Shown here: positions 1 to 7,059 of the stretch, in pieces | How positions within the stretch are numbered: the stretch's first letter is position 1 | Layout of the letters: every line of letters starts with the position of its first letter | Source: Firmicutes bacterium UBA1535 | GTDB lineage: Bacteria > Bacillota > Clostridia > Tissierellales > Sedimentibacteraceae | Direction: 5' to 3' | DNA: 14,668 nucleotides | Assembly: GCA_002323775.1 (NCBI GenBank) | Contig: DCPV01000131.1 | Span: 6,986-21,653, forward strand | Position numbers and translations under genes: made by a program | The notes under the pieces: model-generated | Seen by the model: the letters and a program-made list of their open reading frames with translations, nothing else | Told to the model about the DNA's origin: nothing | Databases searched by the model: none

Positions 1-121
1 ATCTCCGATGTTATAATAGATATAAGTTCGTAGACCACATTAAAAACAAAGAATGATACAAATGGATAAGAATATAAAAATAACAAATATACCTTTAAAA
101 TAGATTATAGTATAATTATAC
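1..121. other. Intergenic, AT-rich; no gene assigned
   Basis: No complete gene is seen. Two plus-strand frames are open from the left edge, one to a stop at 31-33 and one to about 56. Either could be the last few codons of a gene lying to the left. The only ATG-led reading (62 onward) is 13 codons without a convincing ribosome binding site. Confidence 0.4.
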
Positions 122-165
122 AAAAAGGATTTACTAAGAGCTAAGCCTCTTTGTAAATCCTTTTT
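122..165. terminator. Bidirectional rho-independent terminator
   Basis: A 13-bp perfect stem (AAAAAGGATTTAC at 122-134 with its complement at 153-165) is extended by an inner AAGAG/CTCTT stem across a single T-T mismatch, leaving a six-base loop. A-run and T-run flanks give U-tracts in both directions. It can end the nucleoside hydrolase message (minus strand) and a plus-strand gene to the left of the window. Confidence 0.85.
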
Positions 166-195
166 ACAAAATAGAGTTTCAAATAAAATTTTAAT

Positions 196-1140
196 TTAAT
201 TACTTAAAATTTTAATCATCCTTTGCTTGAATAATTGTGTATCTATTGATTTTATTACTGTTGCATTGTCATTGGGTATATTTGTATCAATTGCTAATAC
301 AACATTTCTGTCAAAAATGATAACTTGTCCATATGAGGGTTCTTCTTTTGTACAGCAATAGCAATAGGTTTCTTTTTTTTCTAAAACAATATCATCCCAT
401 AATGCAACGCCCATAGCCACTGCATCGGGTAAATCTACAAAATATCCACCAGATTTTCTTAAATTGTAGTTAAGTAATTCAAGGTTGCAATCTACAGCAA
501 ATTTACCTATGGCACCTTTAGATTTAAGATATTCCATATCTTCTTTTTGAAGCGCACTGTCTCCTAAACATAAATCAAAGCCTATGATAGTCAATGGAAT
601 TTTGCTATTTAATAAAATAGAGTAGCTTTCTGCATCAACATATACATTGAATTCTGCAACAGGGGTAGTGTTTCCAGGACCAAATCCACCTGTGCCCATT
701 GACCATATCTTTTTAACTTTTTTCATGGTTTCAGGCTCTTTTAATATTGCTAGAGCAATATTTGTAACAGGTCCTAATGCAATTATTTCTATTTGATCTG
801 GATTTGATTTAATAGTTTCTAATATAAAATCAACTGCATTTCCTGTTGATTGCTTTTTGGTTGGATTAATCAAATTGCAGTCACCCATTCCATCATTTCC
901 ATGTACATTTATTGCTGTAACTAAATCTCTAAATAAAGGTTTACTAGCTCCTTCAAAAATTTGAATATCTGAATTGCATATCTCGGCAGTCATTAAAGCA
1001 TTCTTTGTAGCTAAATTTAATGGTACATTACCACAAACAGTTGTTATTCCAAGAACTTCAACATCATCACACAATAGTGCCATCATTAACGCAACTGCAT
1101 CATCGCTTCCAGTATCAGTATCAATTATAAATTTTCTCAT
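196..1140 (-). CDS. Inosine/uridine-preferring nucleoside hydrolase family protein
   Basis: A 314-aa cytosolic enzyme expected to hydrolyse the N-glycosidic bond of ribonucleosides, giving free base and ribose for salvage. The N-terminus carries the family signature DTDTGSDDAVAL (Asp 7, 9, 13 and 14, the calcium and catalytic cluster). Other family blocks are HGNDGMGD near 80-87, ALGPVTNIAL near 121-130, EFNVYVDAE at 163-171 and PDAVA at 238-242, whose Asp matches the late calcium ligand. Length is normal for the family. The start at 1140 is chosen because GGAGG lies 5 bases before it. A longer reading from 1254 has no such site and would overlap the divergent regulator gene. The exact substrate (purine, pyrimidine or both) cannot be read from the sequence. 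A terminator follows at 122-165. Control probably runs through the shared region with the Crp-like gene. Confidence 0.93.
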   Translation of the reverse strand: MRKFIIDTDTGSDDAVALMMALLCDDVEVLGITTVCGNVPLNLATKNALMTAEICNSDIQIFEGASKPLFRDLVTAINVHGNDGMGDCNLINPTKKQSTGNAVDFILETIKSNPDQIEIIALGPVTNIALAILKEPETMKKVKKIWSMGTGGFGPGNTTPVAEFNVYVDAESYSILLNSKIPLTIIGFDLCLGDSALQKEDMEYLKSKGAIGKFAVDCNLELLNYNLRKSGGYFVDLPDAVAMGVALWDDIVLEKKETYCYCCTKEEPSYGQVIIFDRNVVLAIDTNIPNDNATVIKSIDTQLFKQRMIKILSN

Positions 1141-1161
1141 AAAATCCTCCAAGTTTTTATT

Positions 1162-1209
1162 TAATATCATTATACATGTGCTATAATATATAAAAAAGGT
1201 CATTTGACC
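1162..1209 (-). promoter_or_regulatory. Nucleoside hydrolase promoter with upstream dyad
   Basis: On the minus strand a perfect TATAAT lies at 1174-1169. At the -35 position there is only a T-run (1197-1192). The 12-bp dyad GGTCA-N2-TGACC (1198-1209) is centred at 1203.5, which is about -41.5 from a start predicted near 1162. That is the class II activator position used by Crp/Fnr proteins. A poor -35 with a dyad there fits activator dependence. The start site is predicted, not observed. Confidence 0.5.
1182..1209 (+). promoter_or_regulatory. Crp-like gene -10 box and overlapping dyad
   Basis: A plus-strand TATAAT lies at 1182-1187, giving a predicted start near 1194; no clear -35 is seen. 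The GGTCA-N2-TGACC dyad (1198-1209) then falls just downstream of the start, where a bound protein would block transcription. This would suit negative autoregulation by the encoded regulator. Confidence 0.45.
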
Positions 1210-1226
1210 AATAGGAGGATTTTTAT

Positions 1227-1838
1227 ATGGTTTATAATGTAAATGATATACCATGTAACATTAAATATACTGAAAAGATATATCCTAAAAAATCAACTAT
1301 AATAAGTCCCAATGAAAAGAACAATAGTCTATTTATACTTGTATCAGGTATAGCAACTGTATTTTATGAAGGTAAAAATGGTGAGGTTTTAAATGTCTAT
1401 GAACATACGGCACTTGATTTCTTTGGTGAATTAGAAATATTATCCGATAGAAATGAACCTCTGCATGTGAAGGCAAAAACAGACTGCCTTGTAAAAATAG
1501 TTTCAAAAGAAAATGTTTTAAAATGGATGAAGGAGGATTTTAATTTCAACTTATATTTGATAAATGGTATCTGTAATAAGCTTCTTAATGATTCTGATGA
1601 GTTGGTTAAGCTGTCATTAATGAGCATTAAACAAAGATACTTTTGTTCTGTAGAAAGACATTTTAGAATATGTAACTTAGAGAATTTAACAAAGCTACAG
1701 CTTTGTGATGAAGTAAAAGCACCGTTGAGAAGTATAAATCGTATAATAAAAGATAATAAAAGCATAATTGATTACAAAAATAAGAAATTTATAATTATTG
1801 ATATGAGTGGGTTTGTTGAAATTATTAGGTCATTTTAG
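1227..1838 (+). CDS. Crp/Fnr family transcriptional regulator
   Basis: A 203-aa protein. Residues about 15-110 form a cyclic-nucleotide-binding-like beta-roll, with LFILVSGIATVFY near 35-47 and FGELEIL near 66-72. A long dimerisation helix follows, and then a winged helix-turn-helix near 155-190 (LTKLQLCDEVKAPLRSINRI). The roll keeps the GEL turn but lacks the Arg-Ser pair that binds cAMP phosphate in E. coli CRP, so the ligand is probably not cAMP. No N-terminal cysteine cluster for an Fnr-type iron-sulphur centre is present. An AGGAGG at 1213-1218 sets the start. It diverges from the nucleoside hydrolase across 86 bp, which suggests that gene as its target (inference). The effector is unknown. 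Confidence 0.88.
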   Translation: MVYNVNDIPCNIKYTEKIYPKKSTIISPNEKNNSLFILVSGIATVFYEGKNGEVLNVYEHTALDFFGELEILSDRNEPLHVKAKTDCLVKIVSKENVLKWMKEDFNFNLYLINGICNKLLNDSDELVKLSLMSIKQRYFCSVERHFRICNLENLTKLQLCDEVKAPLRSINRIIKDNKSIIDYKNKKFIIIDMSGFVEIIRSF

Positions 1839-1854
1839 ACTATATATTACTCTT

Positions 1855-1877
1855 TATATTATTTTAAAGATAATATA
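1855..1877 (+). terminator. Weak AT-only hairpin after the Crp-like gene
   Basis: TATATTAT (1855-1862) and ATAATATA (1870-1877) can pair across a 7-base loop 16 bases after the stop codon. There is no G-C pair in the stem and no U-tract after it, so termination here is doubtful. No better plus-strand terminator was found before the convergent gene. Confidence 0.25.
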
Positions 1878-1993
1878 GTTATGTCATAGGTTGTGTGTTT
1901 TGATACGCTATCTATTATACCTATTATATCTAATGTATCCTTAAGTACATGCTAACAAAAGGCTAATACCGGTGGGTTACTGCTGGTAACAAT

Positions 1994-2022
1994 AAAAAAA
2001 CTCGTTGAATTTCCAACGAGTT
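1994..2022 (-). terminator. Rho-independent terminator of the YitT-family gene
   Basis: AACTCGTTG (1999-2007) pairs with CAACGAGTT (2014-2022) over a 6-base loop. On the minus strand the stem is followed by seven U residues (plus-strand A-run 1994-2000), 13 bases beyond the stop codon. The plus-strand side has no T-run, so it works in one direction. Confidence 0.85.
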
Positions 2023-2034
2023 CTTCAATATAAA

Positions 2035-2925
2035 TTAAGAATTTAAAGATTTTTTCGGACCTTTATTATTGTGCCATAATCCGTAAACTTCACTGACATT
2101 TCCTGCTGTTATAAATGCCTTAAAATTATTCTTGTTAATAAACTCCATTAACCTTGAAAATTCACTTCTTGTTAATAAAATTTCTAATTCAACGTACTGC
2201 TCGCTTTTGTATCCACCCGTTACATTATACAGCGTAACACCCCTATTTAGATTTTTTATTATATACTCCTGTATTTCCTTATATTGCTCAGATATAATGC
2301 ACGCACGTTTTTTTGTATTAAAGCCTGTTGCAAAATTGTCTACAACTAAACCATTTATATATGTACCTATTAGACCTATAATAACTATTCTTAAATCACT
2401 TATTAAAAATGCAGTCATACATATCATTGCTCCAGAAGCAATAAGAGCGGTTCCAATCTCAATGTGAGCATACTTATTTATAATTTTAGCTAAAATATCG
2501 AGACCACCTGTAGAAGCATTGATTCTAAATAAAATAGCTTGTGCGAAACCAAGAGCTAATACGAAACATATTAAATCTAGTAAAGGATCTTGCATAATGG
2601 ATTTTTGTGCTGGAAAAAATATTTCAAAAATTGCTAAATATGGTGATAATAAAAGTGAAGCAAATATCGTTTTTATTCCAAACTCTTTTCCTATTAAAGC
2701 ATTTGCTAATATAAGCAAAATTGAGTTTAAAATAAAAGTTATAATTGAAATTGGTACTCCTGTTAATTTTTCAATTACAATTGATAAACCAGATATTGAG
2801 CCAACTATTAAACCGCTTGGTTTTAGAAAAAAATGTATTGCTACAGCAGTAATTAGCATCCCAAACATCATGATTGTTATTTCTTTAACTAACTTAGGCA
2901 CATTTAGATTGTCTGTTTTTTTCAT
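2035..2925 (-). CDS. YitT family membrane protein (DUF161/DUF2179)
   Basis: A 296-aa integral membrane protein. After a short charged N-terminus come about five to six hydrophobic segments (roughly residues 15-35, 40-75, 80-105, 112-135 and 155-200). The block from LKPSGLIVGSISGLSIV to INASTGGLDILAKIIN is typical of the YitT family. A soluble C-terminal domain (about 205-285, RGVTLYNVTGGY through VSEVYG) matches DUF2179, which has a ferredoxin-like or regulatory fold. Length is normal for the family. The transport substrate or function is not established for most members, and nothing here narrows it. The start has GGAG 7 bases upstream. It is monocistronic, with its own promoter and terminator. 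Confidence 0.92.
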   Translation of the reverse strand: MKKTDNLNVPKLVKEITIMMFGMLITAVAIHFFLKPSGLIVGSISGLSIVIEKLTGVPISIITFILNSILLILANALIGKEFGIKTIFASLLLSPYLAIFEIFFPAQKSIMQDPLLDLICFVLALGFAQAILFRINASTGGLDILAKIINKYAHIEIGTALIASGAMICMTAFLISDLRIVIIGLIGTYINGLVVDNFATGFNTKKRACIISEQYKEIQEYIIKNLNRGVTLYNVTGGYKSEQYVELEILLTRSEFSRLMEFINKNNFKAFITAGNVSEVYGLWHNNKGPKKSLNS

Positions 2926-2958
2926 GAAATACTCCTTTAATGTTATTTTTACATTTTG

Positions 2959-2987
2959 ATTATAACATTTATATGCAAGTATATCAA
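2959..2987 (-). promoter_or_regulatory. Promoter of the YitT-family gene
   Basis: On the minus strand TTGATA (2987-2982) and TATAAT (2964-2959) are separated by exactly 17 bases. This is a near-consensus housekeeping promoter, placing the start near 2952 with a leader of about 27 bases. Confidence 0.75.
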
Positions 2988-3178
2988 TATGAAGTGTGTT
3001 ATATAGTATAAAAATATTTTAAAATAATTATGAATAAATATTTACATTCTTTAATACAACAAAAATCAATATTCACAAACGAATATCTAAAATCTTAAAA
3101 ATTTTATGGAACAATATGTAAATGATACTTATAACAATACATATCATATATATAATTTCAGATATTGTGTAATAGATA

Positions 3179-3204
3179 AAAAAATCGCAATTAAGCGATT
3201 TTTT
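3179..3204 (-). terminator. Terminator overlapping the recombinase stop codon
   Basis: AAAAAATCGC (3179-3188) pairs with GCGATTTTTT (3195-3204) around a 6-base AATTAA loop. Symmetric A and T runs make it usable in both directions. It starts inside the recombinase stop codon (3205-3203), so the message would end immediately after the gene. Confidence 0.75.
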
Positions 3205-3829
3205 AATGTTCTATTTTTTCTTTGTCTGAAATAGATTTTTCATATTTTTTAATCATTGTGCGAAATTGACTGACCGTAACTCCAAGCTCGTGACTTGCTG
3301 TTTTCAGCGTATAAAGATGCTGAGTCCATTTCTTGTAAATTGGATAAAATTTCTCTGGAATAGGCGTAGAAAAACGTCCTAAGTGCTTTCCTTGTGCTTT
3401 TGCAATTGCAATTCCCTCAGCCTGCCTTTGCCTGATATTTTCCCTCTCAGCTTGTGCAACATATGAAAGAAGCTGAAGGACAATATCTGAAATAAGAGTT
3501 CCAATTAAATCTTTATTTGTTCTTGTATCAAGGATTGGCATATCTAAAATCACAATATCAGCCTTTTTACTTTTGACAATTTCACGCCATTCTACTTGTA
3601 TATCGTCATAGTTTCTTCCTAAACGATCAATGCTTTTTACAACCAAAACATCGCCTTCCTTGAGCTTACGCTTTAATTTTTGATATTGTGGCCTGTTAAA
3701 ATCTTTTCCTGATAATTTATCTAAAAATAAGTTTTTCTCAATAATACCCCAACGCAAAAGCTCTGTTCTCTGTCTTTCAACATTTTGATCCAGCGAAGAA
3801 ACACGCATGTATCCATAAAAATTTTTCAT
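3203..3829 (-). CDS. Serine recombinase (resolvase/invertase family)
   Basis: A 208-aa small serine recombinase that would cut and rejoin DNA at paired sites through a 5'-phosphoserine link. The N-terminal catalytic domain has YMRVSS with the expected nucleophile Ser11 and Arg9. The SIDRLGRNYDDI block places Asp68, Arg69 and Arg72 in the active site. The dimer helix QAERENIRQRQAEGIAIAK spans about 126-144. A short C-terminal helix-turn-helix is at about 172-195 (TLKTASHELGVTVSQFR). The start at 3829 is preferred over one five codons upstream because GGAGG sits 8 bases before it. No transposase, cointegrate partner or plasmid gene accompanies it. The DNA just upstream contains res-like symmetric sites, so it may act locally. 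Its base composition looks somewhat richer in G+C than the flanking genes, which hints at transfer. Resolution versus inversion cannot be told from the protein. Confidence 0.93.
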   Translation of the reverse strand: MKNFYGYMRVSSLDQNVERQRTELLRWGIIEKNLFLDKLSGKDFNRPQYQKLKRKLKEGDVLVVKSIDRLGRNYDDIQVEWREIVKSKKADIVILDMPILDTRTNKDLIGTLISDIVLQLLSYVAQAERENIRQRQAEGIAIAKAQGKHLGRFSTPIPEKFYPIYKKWTQHLYTLKTASHELGVTVSQFRTMIKKYEKSISDKEKIEH

Positions 3830-3895
3830 AAGTAAAACCTCCATGTCTTTTATTATGACATATGAAGATGAAAATTATTACAGAAAAATATAATT

Positions 3896-3919
3896 GCTAA
3901 AAAGGTACACCTTTTTAGC
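3896..3919. repeat. 24-bp perfect palindrome, candidate recombinase site
   Basis: GCTAAAAAGGT (3896-3906) and ACCTTTTTAGC (3909-3919) are perfect inverted repeats around a central AC dinucleotide. This is about the size of a serine recombinase crossover subsite. It sits 66 bp upstream of the recombinase start codon. It could instead be a hairpin or the recombinase's autoregulatory operator, which in this family is often the same DNA. Confidence 0.6.
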
Positions 3920-3930
3920 ACATATCAAAA

Positions 3931-3960
3931 ATTATAAGACCAGCTTTTATATTATAAGAC
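3931..3960. repeat. Spaced direct repeat ATTATAAGAC
   Basis: The 10-mer ATTATAAGAC occurs at 3931-3940 and again at 3951-3960, so the copies are 20 bp apart, about two helical turns. It lies between the two symmetric sites. Directly repeated half-sites serve as accessory binding sites in some serine resolvase systems such as Sin. Confidence 0.5.
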
Positions 3961-4032
3961 ATAATTTAGCAAATTGCAACAAAATTCGTCCTAAAAGTTT
4001 TATTTGAAAAAATGATTTTTCTTAAAAATATC

Positions 4033-4064
4033 GCTAATTAGGTACATATAATAAGGTGTACCTT
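4033..4064. repeat. Second res-like site
   Basis: GCTAATTAGGTACA (4033-4046) matches the left half of the 3896-3919 palindrome (GCTAAAAAGGTACA) at 12 of 14 positions. It is followed by AATAAGGTGTACCTT, which contains the dyad AAGGT-GT-ACCTT (4053-4064) and restores the inverted AGGTAC core. The wider spacing resembles an accessory subsite. With the palindrome and direct repeat it makes a roughly 170-bp composite region between the recombinase and the chemoreceptor. Confidence 0.5.
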
Positions 4065-4219
4065 GTTGTTAAAAAAAGCAATCTTATTGATAAAGGGTCT
4101 TTAAATCATATCTCATATTTTTATAAACCTTACTTTAGACAATCAGCAGAAAGAGAACAACATTTAAGATGAGCTATTTGCTCAATACAAAAATACTAAA
4201 TGAAAAGGGGAAATGCAAT

Positions 4220-6370
4220 ATGAACATCAAAAAAATGAAGTTAGCCACAAAAACATCTTTGTCAATCACAATTATTCTGTCAATTTCTCTAGCTATATTA
4301 ATTATAGTATCTGTCTTGTCAGTCAGCAAGGAAATGGCAAAGACAGTAAGTGACGAATTTTTGGGATTTGCTGAACAAAATGGGATTATAGTTCAAAATA
4401 TAATCGATAATGCTACAAGTGTAGCACAAAACTTTAGAGACTATCTTGAGGATTCTTATGAAGTTTATGATGAGATGCTGGCTAAGCAGGCTGTAGATGA
4501 AAATGGAAATAAGATTCCTTTTCCAACTAAAAAAAGTACAATTTACAATGTTAATCTTATTGAAACTAATTATGAAGTAGAAAACTATATTTTACACAAC
4601 GCTTGGTCAATTGTAAAAAATAATCCGGACATTGTAGGTGTAGGTGTATTATTTGAACCGTATGCTTATGATGATTCTATTAAAAATTACACAATCTATG
4701 TTAGTGATGATGATGCAGTAAAGAAAACATCACAGTCATATGGAAATTATGAGGAATACAGTAAAAATGAGTATTATTCATTAGCAGCGACAACACAAAA
4801 GAATTACTTTACTAAACCTTATGTAAATCAAGGAATGACGATGATAACGGCATCTTTTCCAATCGTATCAGGAGGGAAAACCCAGGGTGTGATTGTTGTT
4901 GACATAAATGTTGATAATTTCGCAAAGGTGAAGTCATCTAATGATAAATATACTACAATGTCTACAGATATCTTTACACAGGATGGGATTATTGTTTATG
5001 ACAGTAATTCCAAAGATTTTATAGGTCAAAGCATAAAGAATTTGCTTGGAACTGAGGTATTCAGTCAAATCAGTGAAAAGACAAAGGCTGGTCTTGCTTT
5101 CCAAATGGAAGCAAACTATGATGGAGACAATTTTATGAAATATTATTATCCGATAAAAGCAGGACAAGAGACTTGGTGGTCTTCTACCTCTCTTGCTAAA
5201 TCGGATTTGAATAAAGCAGTTGTAAGCTTAATAATAATGATGATAGGAATAGTGCTTTTTATTCTTGTGCTTATTATTATATCGGTTATTTTCATTCTGA
5301 AGAAAATGTTAAAGCCTATAGATGGAGTTGTAAAAGCAGCAGAAAGTATTGTCAATGGAGAGTTGGATATCAATGTTAGTATACAGTCAGAAGACGAAAT
5401 CGGTATTCTTTCAAAAGCATTTGCAACAATGTCAGAAAATCTTAAAATAATTATTTCAGATGTGGGACATTTGCTTGGCGAGATGGCAAATGGAAATTTC
5501 TGCTTAGCAACCCAGTACGAAGATAAATACGTTGGTGAATATAGCAATATTTTACTGGCAATACGTGATATCAACCAAAATCTTAGCAGTACACTTACTG
5601 AGATTAATACAGTAGCAAATCAAGTGTCGGCAGGTTCTGAACAGGTGTCAAGTGGCGCACAGGCACTCAGTCAAGGGGCTGCCGAACAGGCTAGTTCTGT
5701 TGAAGAATTGTCTGCTAGTCTATTTGAAATATCACAAAAGACTGAAAAGAATGCAGGAAATGCAACACTTGCTATACAGCTTTCTCATGAGGCTGGTGAG
5801 GGTGCTAAGGAAAGTAACTCACATATGGATGAGCTGATGTCTGCGATTAACAAAATTTCAAATACTTCCACAGAGATAGGCAAAATCATTAAAACGATTG
5901 ACGATATTGCTTTCCAAACAAATATCCTTGCATTGAATGCAGCAGTAGAGGCTGCCAGAGCAGGTGTAGCTGGAAAGGGATTTGCTGTAGTTGCAGATGA
6001 GGTGCGTAATCTAGCCGGAAAGTGTGCTGAGGCAGCAAAGAACACAACAGTATTGATAGAGGGAGCAATTGGCGCTGTTGAAAATGGTACAAAGCACGCA
6101 GCTGATACAGCAAATTCACTGCGAGCAGTTGTAGCTAAGACTGAAACAGTAGATAATACTATACGTCAGATTGCAGTGGCATCAGAGGAGCAATCTAATG
6201 CTATGTCACAAATTACGACTGGCATAGAGCAAATATCTTCTGTTGTACAGACTAATTCTGCAACAGCACAGGAAAGTGCAGCAGCCAGCGAGGAGCTTAG
6301 CGGTCAGGCACAAATGCTTAAGAATTTAGTAGGACAGTTTCAGCTTAGAGAGGAACTAAATTCTATATAA
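4220..6370 (+). CDS. Methyl-accepting chemotaxis protein, dCache type
   Basis: A 716-aa membrane chemoreceptor that would sense an extracellular small molecule and control CheA/CheW. The first transmembrane segment is at about 14-35. The extracellular region, about 36-330, looks like a double Cache domain (NNPDIVGVGVLFEPYAYDD; NEYYSLAATTQKNYFTKPYVN; QGVIVVDINVDNF). The usual Arg-x-Trp-Tyr pattern of amino-acid-binding dCache domains is not kept, so the ligand is open. The second membrane segment is at about 333-360. A HAMP domain follows (LKPIDGVVKAAESIVNGEL through MSENLK), with a second HAMP-like stretch after it. A long coiled-coil signalling domain follows, with the conserved hairpin tip AFQTNILALNAAVEAARAG at about 565-583. 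There is no CheR-binding pentapeptide. The start at 4220 is favoured over 4169 because AAAAGGGG lies 9 bases before it. No promoter was clearly identified. The res-like sites lie in its upstream region. Confidence 0.93.
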   Translation: MNIKKMKLATKTSLSITIILSISLAILIIVSVLSVSKEMAKTVSDEFLGFAEQNGIIVQNIIDNATSVAQNFRDYLEDSYEVYDEMLAKQAVDENGNKIPFPTKKSTIYNVNLIETNYEVENYILHNAWSIVKNNPDIVGVGVLFEPYAYDDSIKNYTIYVSDDDAVKKTSQSYGNYEEYSKNEYYSLAATTQKNYFTKPYVNQGMTMITASFPIVSGGKTQGVIVVDINVDNFAKVKSSNDKYTTMSTDIFTQDGIIVYDSNSKDFIGQSIKNLLGTEVFSQISEKTKAGLAFQMEANYDGDNFMKYYYPIKAGQETWWSSTSLAKSDLNKAVVSLIIMMIGIVLFILVLIIISVIFILKKMLKPIDGVVKAAESIVNGELDINVSIQSEDEIGILSKAFATMSENLKIIISDVGHLLGEMANGNFCLATQYEDKYVGEYSNILLAIRDINQNLSSTLTEINTVANQVSAGSEQVSSGAQALSQGAAEQASSVEELSASLFEISQKTEKNAGNATLAIQLSHEAGEGAKESNSHMDELMSAINKISNTSTEIGKIIKTIDDIAFQTNILALNAAVEAARAGVAGKGFAVVADEVRNLAGKCAEAAKNTTVLIEGAIGAVENGTKHAADTANSLRAVVAKTETVDNTIRQIAVASEEQSNAMSQITTGIEQISSVVQTNSATAQESAAASEELSGQAQMLKNLVGQFQLREELNSI

Positions 6371-6400
6371 TAGAATTTAATTGTAAAATACCATAAGTAT

Positions 6401-6436
6401 AAAAAGTCAGTATCATAGGTAAATACTGACTTTTTT
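6401..6436 (+). terminator. Terminator of the chemoreceptor gene
   Basis: AAAAAGTCAGTAT (6401-6413) and ATACTGACTTTTT (6423-6435) form a 13-bp perfect stem with a 9-base loop and a terminal T-run, 30 bases after the stop codon. Confidence 0.9.
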
Positions 6437-6580
6437 AATGCCTTGCTGATATTATAATATTAAATATCAGAAAAATTTTATAATGATTAATAAATAACAT
6501 TTTATTAGAGATTAAAAGTCATGACAAAGGATTCAAAATATGGTAAAGTAAAGAAAAATATATTTTATGAGGTAAACGTT

Positions 6581-6966
6581 ATGAAAAGACTTTTTGTAAT
6601 AATTATAACATGTATTTTACTTATAACACATTGACAAGCTACAAAAACAACAAGGATACTTTAAATAATGTAAAAAATAAGGATATATAAATCAATGGGG
6701 CTGGAATGAAAGCCTCATTATAGAAAATGTTGAAAAATACAATGAAAAATCAATATTTAATAAATTAAAATCAGGCTTTGATTTCAGCGAGCTTGAAAAT
6801 AAATGTCCGGAAAACATGTATCTTAGCGTTGACCAAGAGCTTAATTTGTATTATGGAAATACTGGAGCTTAAACCAAATTACGCATATTCGGCTTATTAT
6901 GATATACATAATTTGCTTAAATCACATGAGATTATAGATGAAATATATAATCATATATATACATAG
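6581..6966 (+). pseudogene. Decayed lipoprotein gene
   Basis: The remains of a gene for a small secreted lipoprotein of about 130 residues, family not recognised. MKRLFVIIITCILLIT begins at 6581 after a GAGGT ribosome binding site and has a lipoprotein-type signal sequence. The frame is then broken by TGA. The neighbouring frame continues from 6631 as LTSYKNNKDTLNNVKNKD, where LTSY looks like a lipobox LTSC with Cys changed to Tyr. That frame stops at 6688. From 6693 a third frame runs as QWGWNESLIIENVEKYNEKS up to YYGNTGA, with a stop at 6867-6869. The end continues in another frame as LKPNYAYSAYYDIHNLLK up to 6966. At least three frameshifts are needed. An in-frame ATG at 6521 could extend the N-terminus. 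It may be inactive debris rather than recoded. The short open frame at 6778-6966 is only part of it. Confidence 0.75.
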
Positions 6967-7030
6967 ATGGCTAGATGTTTGTGGTGTTAAAAATTTAATA
7001 ATTAATAAATAAAAAAATTAAAATATTTAA

Positions 7031-7059
7031 TTGACAACTTAATTAATTTGATATATAAT
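7031..7059 (+). promoter_or_regulatory. Consensus promoter of the tldD-tldE operon
   Basis: TTGACA (7031-7036) and TATAAT (7054-7059) are both perfect and exactly 17 bp apart, the ideal housekeeping promoter. The start would be near 7066, giving a leader of about 47 bases. Its unregulated strength would be high, so the overlapping inverted repeat probably matters. Confidence 0.85.

Noticed and set aside
1141..1254. A longer nucleoside hydrolase starting at 1254
   Set aside because: It lacks a ribosome binding site, adds 38 residues with no family match and overlaps the divergent regulator's start. The ATG at 1140 has GGAGG at the right distance.
1930..1990. A riboswitch or RNA gene before the YitT terminator
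   Set aside because: The only structure is a 5-bp GTTAC/GTAAC hairpin at 1976-1990 without T-run. It matches no class I recognise and lies between convergent genes.
3896..3919. Transposon terminal inverted repeat
   Set aside because: The two arms are adjacent rather than at the ends of an element, no transposase is present and no second end or target duplication was found.
4087..4119. A promoter for the chemoreceptor (TTGATA at 4087) or a flagellar sigma-type site
   Set aside because: No acceptable -10 occurs 16-18 bp downstream, and no TAAA-N15-GCCGATA-like pair was found, so no promoter is claimed.
6358..6378. AAATTCTAT/ATAGAATTT hairpin over the chemoreceptor stop codon
   Set aside because: It has one G-C pair per arm and no T-run, and a much stronger terminator follows at 6401. 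It is likely a chance feature of AT-rich DNA.
6778..6966. A separate 62-residue gene
   Set aside because: Only its second half reads sensibly, and that continues the preceding lipoprotein remnant in another frame. It has no ribosome binding site.
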